From a bacterium (GTDB taxonomy: Bacteria > Bacillota > Negativicutes > Acidaminococcales > Acidaminococcaceae): 11,074 bases of DNA. The position numbers were made by a program, and so were the translations under genes. Shown piece by piece: positions 6,512-11,074 of the stretch (positions are counted from its first letter, which is position 1; each line of letters starts with the position of its first letter). The stretch lies in assembly GCA_004562175.1 (NCBI GenBank), contig SFRS01000013.1:1-11074 (forward strand), in the 5' to 3' direction. Under the pieces are notes generated by a model that had not been told where the DNA came from, made no database searches, and worked only from the letters and a program-made list of their open reading frames with translations.

Positions 6512-7729
6512 ATGAATATATTCCTGTTGTTAGCCATTGCCATGGCCTTGATTATTATTTTGCTGCGCAAGCATGTGCCCATTGGTCCTTGTATGCTGGT
6601 GGGTGGGCTCTTCATTTGGGCAATGAAAACGCCCAGCCTGCACTATTTGTGGCAGGGACTTGTGGAAACCATGACCATGAGCCGCACCTATGATATTTTG
6701 TTTGCCTTGTATTTTGTGATGTGCTTGGAAATAGAGCTGCGCACCAGTGGTGCCTTGGCGGGCATGGTCCACGCTTTGCAGCGCATTTTTTCCAGCTCCA
6801 AGGTGACCTTGGCGGTGATGCCAGCCTTTTTGGGACTGCTCCCCTCTTTGGGCGGGGCCCGTTTTTCTGCTCCCATTGTGGAGGAGGCCAGTAAGGAGCT
6901 GTCTTTGACTCAAGAGCATCGCGCAGCCATCAATTTTTGGTTCCGCCACATCTTTGAATTTTCTAGCCCCATTATTCCGGGCATGATCATGGCCTGCAAT
7001 ATTGCCGGCGTGTCCTACAGCGATTTTATTATGCATCTATGCTGGCTCACAGTGTTGGCCTTTGTCGCGGGTTGGCTGGTGCTCATCACGCCCATTAAAA
7101 CAGATGGTGAGACTAGCTTCCAGAAAGACAAGGATTCCGTGTCGCAAAATACCCAGGATTTGTGGCTCAGCTTGTCCCCCGTGGTGCTGACCTTCATTCT
7201 GGTGGTGTTCTGCAATATGAATGCCTCCGTGGGCATGGCCGTGGTGACCGTGGGCCTTTTTTTCGTGCTGCGCTTCACCAAGCGCTTTGTTAGTCTGAAG
7301 GAAATTGTTTTTGGTGCGCTGGACTGGAAGATGTTCTTCAATGTCATCTGCATCCTGTACTTCATCCAAATCCTCACGGTGACCAATGTGCTGCGGGAAA
7401 TTGTAGTGGCCTTCCAAAGCTCACCCTTGCCGGTGCCGGTGATCATCGCCTGCGTCAGCTTCATTATTGGCGTGCTGACGGGTATGAGCCAAGGTCACGT
7501 AGCCATTGTTATGCCCATCGTGGCTGCTATGGCGACGGGTAATTTGAATTTGGCAGGCGTGGCCATGGCCTTTGGGGTGGCCGGACAAATGCTGACGCCT
7601 ACCCATATGTGCCTGGTGGTAACCGTGGATTACTTCAAATCCAATTTCTTCAAAACCCTGCAGCCCGTGCTGCTAACTGAGGTCATTATTTTGACCGTTT
7701 TCTCTGTTTATTCATATTTTACTTGGTAA
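6512..7729 (+). CDS. DUF401-family integral membrane protein, probable transporter
   Basis: 405 residues from the ATG at 6512. The in-frame ATG at 6503 is part of the ribosome binding site AGAGGA (6498-6503), which sits 8 nt before 6512, so the later start is preferred. The protein is almost entirely hydrophobic, with about ten membrane segments. It has two related halves, each with a polar break inside a membrane region: GGARFSAP (114-121) in the first and GMSQGHVAIVMP (324-335) in the second. Other conserved-looking parts are FRHIFEFSSPIIPG (144-157) and GQMLTPTHMC (358-367). Two inverted halves with broken helices are usual in ion-transporter-superfamily carriers. The DUF401 assignment comes from recognising the GGARFSAPI...EEAS region. 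The substrate is unknown; an organic anion is plausible but unproven. It is a single gene with its own promoter and terminator, so a role in the neighbouring defence operon is unlikely. Confidence 0.8.
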   Translation: MNIFLLLAIAMALIIILLRKHVPIGPCMLVGGLFIWAMKTPSLHYLWQGLVETMTMSRTYDILFALYFVMCLEIELRTSGALAGMVHALQRIFSSSKVTLAVMPAFLGLLPSLGGARFSAPIVEEASKELSLTQEHRAAINFWFRHIFEFSSPIIPGMIMACNIAGVSYSDFIMHLCWLTVLAFVAGWLVLITPIKTDGETSFQKDKDSVSQNTQDLWLSLSPVVLTFILVVFCNMNASVGMAVVTVGLFFVLRFTKRFVSLKEIVFGALDWKMFFNVICILYFIQILTVTNVLREIVVAFQSSPLPVPVIIACVSFIIGVLTGMSQGHVAIVMPIVAAMATGNLNLAGVAMAFGVAGQMLTPTHMCLVVTVDYFKSNFFKTLQPVLLTEVIILTVFSVYSYFTW

Positions 7730-7737
7730 TTGGCGAG

Positions 7738-7772
7738 AAAGTCCTGCCTAAAGCAGGATTTTCTTTTTTTTT
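7738..7772 (+). terminator. Intrinsic terminator after the DUF401 gene
   Basis: GTCCTGC (7741-7747), loop CTAAA, GCAGGAT (7753-7759), extended by AAA/TTT, followed by a T-rich tract with nine consecutive T. Confidence 0.9.
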
Positions 7773-7798
7773 GCAGAATGTTATACATTAATTACTAT
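7771..7798 (+). promoter_or_regulatory. Candidate promoter of the manB-galE operon
   Basis: TTGCAG (7771-7776) and TACTAT (7793-7798) with a 16-nt spacer, directly after the preceding terminator. Both boxes are imperfect. The leader would be about 40 nt and contains AAAGGAG (7831-7837). Confidence 0.45.
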
Positions 7799-7846
7799 GC
7801 AATTCCTGAAAATACCATAAAAAAACAGCAAAAGGAGATTTGAACG

Positions 7847-9217
7847 ATGGAAATTACCAATAAGGCATTTAAGGCCTATGACGTGCGTGGTGTTTATCCC
7901 ACCGAAGTGAATGAAGAAATGGCTTATCGTGTGGGTAGAATTTTTTCGGCAATGTTTGCAGCAGAGACTGTAGTTGTGGGTCATGATATTCGTCTCAGCG
8001 GTCCTGCTATCGTGGCAGCTCTCACCGAGGGCCTGCGCCATGGTGGCACCAAGGTTATCGATATCGGTCAGTGCGGTACGGAAATGATTTATTTCGCTAC
8101 TGCTCATTTGAAGGCCGATGGTGGCATTATGGTTACCGCCAGCCATAACCCCAAGGAATACAATGGTATGAAGCTGGTGCGCCGGGATGCACGTCCCATT
8201 AGTGCGGACACAGGCCTGAAGGAAATCGGTGAAATGGTGGCTGCCTCCAGCGATATGCCCCATCAGCTGGTGCCCGGCAAAACATTGGGCGAAGTGGAAA
8301 AGGTGGACATTGTACCCGCTTATATTGAGCATCTTTTGAGCTATGTGGATCTCAAGGCGCTGAAGCCTATGAAGATTGTGGCCAACCCCGGTAACGGCGG
8401 CGCCGGACCTATTTTGAAGGAGCTGGCTAAGCATTTGCCCTTTGAGTTCATCACCTTGAACGACACTCCTGATGGCAGCTTCCCCAATGGTGTGCCCAAC
8501 CCGCTCTTAATGCCCAACCGCGAGGCTACTGCTAAAGTTGTACGTGAAAGCGGTGCTGATTTGGGCATTGCTTGGGATGGCGACTTTGATCGTTGCTTCC
8601 TCTTTGACGAAAAGGCCGACTTCATTGAAGGTTATTATATCGTGGGCCTCTTGGCTGAGGTATTCCTCTTGAAGGAGCCTGGTGCCAAGATTATGTTCGA
8701 CCCGCGGCTGACCTGGAATACAGAGGACATCTTGAAGCGCGATGGCGGTGTGCCCGTGCGCTGCAAGAGTGGTCATGCCTTCATGAAGGAATGCATGCGT
8801 AATAACGATGTGCTCTACGGCGGCGAGATGAGTGCCCATCATTATTTCCGCGATTTCTCCTGCTGTGACAGTGGCATGATTCCTTGGCTCCTCGTAACCG
8901 AGCTCATTTGCCGCAGTGGCAAAACCTTGTCCCAATTGGTGGGCGAGCGTGTGGAAATGTATCCCTGCAGTGGCGAAATCAATCGCAAGGTGGAGGATTC
9001 TGCAGCAGTTTTGGCTGAATTGGGCAAGCGTTATGCGGACGGTGAGCAGGACCATCTGGATGGACTCAGTGTGGCCTATGACACCTGGCGCTTTAATGTG
9101 CGCGTGTCCAACACCGAGCCTGTTATGCGCTTGAACGTGGAAACAAAGGGCGACAAGGAGCTTATGGCTGCCAAAACTGCTGAGCTTTTGGCAATTATCG
9201 GTGGCGAAGAAGCGTAA
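7847..9217 (+). CDS. manB: Phosphomannomutase (ManB/CpsG type)
   Basis: 456 residues, full length for the alpha-D-phosphohexomutase family. It interconverts mannose 6-phosphate and mannose 1-phosphate, the precursor of GDP-mannose and GDP-fucose for surface glycans. All four family signatures are present: the phosphoserine loop TASHNP (97-102, Ser99), the metal loop DGDFDR (244-249), the sugar-binding GEMSAHH (326-332) and the phosphate-binding SNTEPVMR (421-428). Stretches such as FDRCFLFDEK and SAHHYFRDF...CDSGMIPWLLV closely resemble the enterobacterial CpsG/ManB form, favouring phosphomannomutase over phosphoglucomutase, though dual activity is possible. The ATG follows AAAGGAG at 9 nt. 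galE follows 65 nt downstream with no terminator between them, so the two probably form an operon. Cytoplasmic, soluble. Confidence 0.93.
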   Translation: MEITNKAFKAYDVRGVYPTEVNEEMAYRVGRIFSAMFAAETVVVGHDIRLSGPAIVAALTEGLRHGGTKVIDIGQCGTEMIYFATAHLKADGGIMVTASHNPKEYNGMKLVRRDARPISADTGLKEIGEMVAASSDMPHQLVPGKTLGEVEKVDIVPAYIEHLLSYVDLKALKPMKIVANPGNGGAGPILKELAKHLPFEFITLNDTPDGSFPNGVPNPLLMPNREATAKVVRESGADLGIAWDGDFDRCFLFDEKADFIEGYYIVGLLAEVFLLKEPGAKIMFDPRLTWNTEDILKRDGGVPVRCKSGHAFMKECMRNNDVLYGGEMSAHHYFRDFSCCDSGMIPWLLVTELICRSGKTLSQLVGERVEMYPCSGEINRKVEDSAAVLAELGKRYADGEQDHLDGLSVAYDTWRFNVRVSNTEPVMRLNVETKGDKELMAAKTAELLAIIGGEEA

Positions 9218-9282
9218 GCTTTATTTCAAAGTGGCGGCGGACTTGAGCTTGCCGCTTCAGTAAAATATATCGAGGTAGAAAG

Positions 9283-10272
9283 ATGAATATTCTTGTTACA
9301 GGTGGTGCTGGTTATATCGGCTCCCATGTGGTGGAGGAGCTGCAAAAGAGCGGCTTTACACCCATTGTTTATGATAATTTTTCCACTGGCCACGAGGAGG
9401 CTGTGCCCGAGGATGTGCAGCTCATCGAGGGCGACATCCATGATGTGCGTTTTGCCAAGCATATTATGGAGCAATTTAAAATTGATGCGGTGATTCACTT
9501 TGCGGCCTCCAGCCTTGTGGGTGAGTCCATGGCCAATCCTAGCAAGTATTACTTCAACAACGTGGAGGGCAGTTTGCATTTACTGGAAGCCATGCGTGGC
9601 GCAGGCGTGGACCGCATTGTCTTTTCTTCCACAGCTGCAGTCTATGGCGAGCCGGAGCAGGTACCCATTACGGAGGACAGCAAGCTGCAACCCACCAATG
9701 TTTATGGTCGCAGCAAGCTGATGATCGAAAAGATGCTGGCCGACTATGATATGGCCTATGATATGCGTTATGTGGCGCTGCGTTATTTCAACGCAGCGGG
9801 TGCGTCTCCCACCCGTGACATCGGTGAGGACCACAACCCGGAAAGCCATTTGATTCCTTTGATTTTGAAGACAGCTCAGGGCGTGCGCAAGCAAGTGGCT
9901 ATTTTTGGCACCGACTATCCCACAGAGGATGGCACCTGCATTCGTGATTACATTCATGTGTGCGATTTGGCCAAGGCCCATGTGCTGGCGCTGCAGCATC
10001 TCTTGAAGGGCGGCGCTAGTCGCGTGTATAATTTGGGCAGCGAGAATGGATTTAGCGTGCGCCAGATGATCGATTCTGCGAAAAAGATTACGGCAGTGGA
10101 CTTCACTGTAGTGGAGGAAGCCCGCCGGGCCGGTGACCCGGCGGTACTCATCGCTTCTTCCGAAAGGATTCGTAGTGAATTGGGGTGGGTGCCGGAGCAC
10201 AGCAGTGTGGACGAGGTAATTTCCACGGCCTGGAAATGGCACAAGGGCCATCCCCAGGGCTACAATGGCTAA
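9283..10272 (+). CDS. galE: UDP-glucose 4-epimerase
   Basis: 329 residues, the normal length for bacterial GalE, an extended short-chain dehydrogenase. It interconverts UDP-glucose and UDP-galactose using tightly bound NAD, supplying galactosyl units for surface polysaccharide and allowing galactose use (Leloir pathway). Visible residues: NAD-binding TGGAGYIGSH (6-15), DNFSTGH (31-37), catalytic Ser/Thr in FSSTAAVYG (114-122), and the Tyr-x3-Lys pair at 141-145 (YGRSK). RYFNAAGA (167-174), RDYIHVCDLA (221-230) and RRAGDP (281-286) are typical of GalE. The ATG is preceded by GAGG (9272-9275). Downstream of manB and probably on the same transcript. No good terminator follows before the tRNA-Leu promoter; only a short ACTGC/GCAGT hairpin without a T-run lies at 10291-10303. 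Activity on N-acetylhexosamine forms cannot be excluded. Confidence 0.95.
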   Translation: MNILVTGGAGYIGSHVVEELQKSGFTPIVYDNFSTGHEEAVPEDVQLIEGDIHDVRFAKHIMEQFKIDAVIHFAASSLVGESMANPSKYYFNNVEGSLHLLEAMRGAGVDRIVFSSTAAVYGEPEQVPITEDSKLQPTNVYGRSKLMIEKMLADYDMAYDMRYVALRYFNAAGASPTRDIGEDHNPESHLIPLILKTAQGVRKQVAIFGTDYPTEDGTCIRDYIHVCDLAKAHVLALQHLLKGGASRVYNLGSENGFSVRQMIDSAKKITAVDFTVVEEARRAGDPAVLIASSERIRSELGWVPEHSSVDEVISTAWKWHKGHPQGYNG

Positions 10273-10314
10273 GCCTAAAGGTGATTGCTGACTGCATCGC
10301 AGTGTAAACTTTCC

Positions 10315-10343
10315 TTGACAGGGCTGAAACTCTTAAGTATAAT
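10315..10343 (+). promoter_or_regulatory. Perfect-consensus promoter of tRNA-Leu(TAG)
   Basis: TTGACA (10315-10320), a 17-nt spacer and TATAAT (10338-10343): both boxes and the spacing match the sigma-70/SigA ideal. Predicted transcription starts about 33 nt before the mature tRNA. Confidence 0.92.
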
Positions 10344-10382
10344 ATTACTCGGACATAAATTTGTCCCTTTACAAATTGATTT

Positions 10383-10467
10383 GCGAGTGTGGCGGAACTG
10401 GCAGACGCACTAGACTTAGGATCTAGCGCCTTGCGGCGTGCAGGTTCGATTCCTGTCACTCGCACCA
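10383..10467 (+). tRNA. tRNA-Leu, anticodon TAG
   Basis: 85-nt class II tRNA with encoded CCA. Acceptor GCGAGTG (10383-10389) pairs with CACTCGC (10457-10463), then A and CCA. The anticodon stem CTAGA/TCTAG encloses the loop CTTAGGA (10415-10421), giving anticodon TAG at 10417-10419, which reads CUN codons, especially CUA. The variable arm GCGCCTTGCGGCGT and T-arm GGTTCGATTCC are standard. Confidence 0.96.
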
Positions 10468-10474
10468 GAAATTT

Positions 10475-10508
10475 ATCCATACCTTCTTGTGAGGGTATGG
10501 ATTTTTTT
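10475..10508 (+). terminator. Intrinsic terminator after tRNA-Leu(TAG)
   Basis: ATCCATACCTTC (10475-10486) pairs with GAGGGTATGGAT (10491-10502) over 12 bp with one G-U pair around a TTGT loop, followed by six more T. Confidence 0.93.
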
Positions 10509-10560
10509 GACTAAATAACTAAAGAATTTATTTTTATGCATAATTGGGGTGATTTGAGTA

Positions 10561-10589
10561 TTGTGCAGAAAGAACAATCGTGATATAAT
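10561..10589 (+). promoter_or_regulatory. Promoter of the XRE regulator
   Basis: TGATATAAT supplies a TG-extended -10 (TATAAT 10584-10589), and TTGTGC (10561-10566) is a partial -35 at 17 nt. The predicted leader is about 100 nt. A second, weaker set (TTGATT 10649-10654, TATAAA 10671-10676) would leave almost no leader before the ribosome binding site. Confidence 0.6.
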
Positions 10590-10610
10590 TAAAGAAAACT
10601 TTACATTAGT

Positions 10611-10621
10611 AAGTGATACTT
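10611..10621. promoter_or_regulatory. Small dyad in the XRE leader, possible operator
   Basis: AAGTGATACTT is an imperfect palindrome (AAGT/ACTT arms) just downstream of the predicted transcription start. XRE-type proteins often bind such short dyads near their own promoter. The site is short and could be chance. Confidence 0.25.
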
Positions 10622-10698
10622 GCGCTTGTAATAAAGCCTTGTTTATTATTGATTACTCTTGTAAAGGATATATAAAGTTAGGAAAGGCGTGCCATATT

Positions 10699-10995
10699 AT
10701 GAAAGATATTGCTAAGGTAATTGGAACAAGAATCAAAATGCTCAGATTTGCGAAGCACATGCAACAAACGGAGCTCGCCAAGCGCATGGGAATTAGTCAA
10801 ACCCATATGAGTAATATTGAGAGTGGCCGCAATAATGTTACTGTGGATAATCTCTATAAGCTGCATGAAATTCTTGAATGCCCCGTGAGCAGCTTTTTTG
10901 TGGACATCGACGGTAAGGAAGAGGTTAAGGAGAACAAGGATGTCTTTTCCTTGGAGGATTTGACCCAGGCTTTGATTTTGTTGAAAAAGCAATAG
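10699..10995 (+). CDS. XRE-family helix-turn-helix transcriptional regulator
   Basis: 98 residues from the ATG at 10699, preceded by AGGAAAGG (10680-10687) at a slightly long distance. The frame stays open upstream to a TTG at 10561, but that codon is the -35 box and the extra residues are not HTH-like, so the short form is preferred. Residues about 8-63 form a Cro/C1-type HTH: IGTRIKMLRFAKHMQQTELA, then MGISQTHMSNIESGRNNVTVDNL, with the typical Q-x-x-L-A and S-x-x-S/N-x-I-E-x-G pattern. LHEILECPVSSFF closes the domain in the usual way. The tail (about 67-98) is charged and then helical (SLEDLTQALILLKKQ), perhaps for dimerisation. No ligand or metal-binding domain. It is monocistronic with its own promoter and terminator; autoregulation is likely but its targets are unknown. 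Confidence 0.85.
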   Translation: MKDIAKVIGTRIKMLRFAKHMQQTELAKRMGISQTHMSNIESGRNNVTVDNLYKLHEILECPVSSFFVDIDGKEEVKENKDVFSLEDLTQALILLKKQ

Positions 10996-11009
10996 ACTGT
11001 TTGGACTTG

Positions 11010-11057
11010 AGTACCATTTTGGGTCGGGGATGGATGGACCCAGAATGGTACTTTTTG
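11010..11057 (+). terminator. Intrinsic terminator after the XRE regulator
   Basis: GTACCATTTTGGGTC (11011-11025) pairs with GACCCAGAATGGTAC (11037-11051) over 15 bp with one G-U pair and an 11-nt loop, followed by TTTTTGTTAT. Confidence 0.92.
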
Positions 11058-11074
11058 TTATATTGTTAACATAA

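Noticed and set aside
6530..7036. Antisense His/Gln-rich open frame within the DUF401 gene
   Set aside because: Composition is the usual shadow of a hydrophobic membrane protein read backwards; no start signal.
9229..9257. Hairpin AAGTGGC/GCCGCTT between manB and galE as a terminator
   Set aside because: It has a 15-nt loop, one G-U pair and no T-run after it; at most a minor processing or regulatory structure.
9243..9271. Separate galE promoter (TTGAGC and TATATC)
   Set aside because: Both boxes are weak, and the start of transcription would fall at or after the ribosome binding site.
10561..10698. N-terminal extension of the XRE regulator from TTG at 10561
   Set aside because: The codon coincides with the -35 box, the -10 lies inside the extension, and a standard HTH protein begins at 10699 behind AGGAAAGG.
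1..11074. CRISPR array, insertion sequence or prophage genes
   Set aside because: No regularly spaced repeats, transposase, integrase or phage structural motifs were seen on either strand.

Overview
The window looks like chromosomal DNA of a Bacillota-type bacterium. It has strong GGAGG-type ribosome binding sites, TTGACA/TATAAT promoters, intrinsic terminators with clear U-tracts, tRNA genes with encoded CCA, and roughly balanced GC. A phosphomannomutase closely resembling enterobacterial ManB/CpsG sits next to galE, so the cell probably makes a complex surface polysaccharide or LPS. My best guess is a Negativicutes member (outer-membrane Bacillota), but this is inference from style and gene content, not a database match.

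Layout from left to right. (1) The 3' end of an iron-containing alcohol/glycerol dehydrogenase-family gene, followed 1 nt later by a GGDEF-EAL protein. Its GGDEF motif is degenerate, its EAL domain looks intact, and it has a PAS-like C-terminal half. (2) A tRNA-Leu(CAG) gene with its own promoter and terminator. (3) Two consecutive small membrane-anchored proteins with SH3-like extracytoplasmic parts that look like diverged paralogues of each other. (4) A bidirectional terminator, and then on the minus strand a two-gene operon, ptuA (ABC/SMC-like ATPase) and ptuB (HNH nuclease of the TIGR02646 type). Together these form a Septu-type anti-phage defence system. (5) Divergently, a DUF401-family membrane transporter. 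(6) manB (phosphomannomutase) and galE (UDP-glucose 4-epimerase), a probable sugar-nucleotide operon. (7) A second tRNA-Leu, anticodon TAG, with a perfect-consensus promoter and a strong terminator. (8) A small XRE-family regulator with its own promoter, a roughly 100-nt leader and a strong terminator.

The most notable element is the Septu system: PtuA and PtuB overlap by ATGA and share one promoter. No retron reverse transcriptase or other defence gene accompanies them here, so they appear to be a stand-alone pair. It is a known kind of system rather than a new one. The least understood genes are the two adjacent SH3-like membrane proteins. The rest is ordinary housekeeping, signalling and surface-sugar metabolism. 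No CRISPR array, insertion sequence, integrase or riboswitch was recognised.
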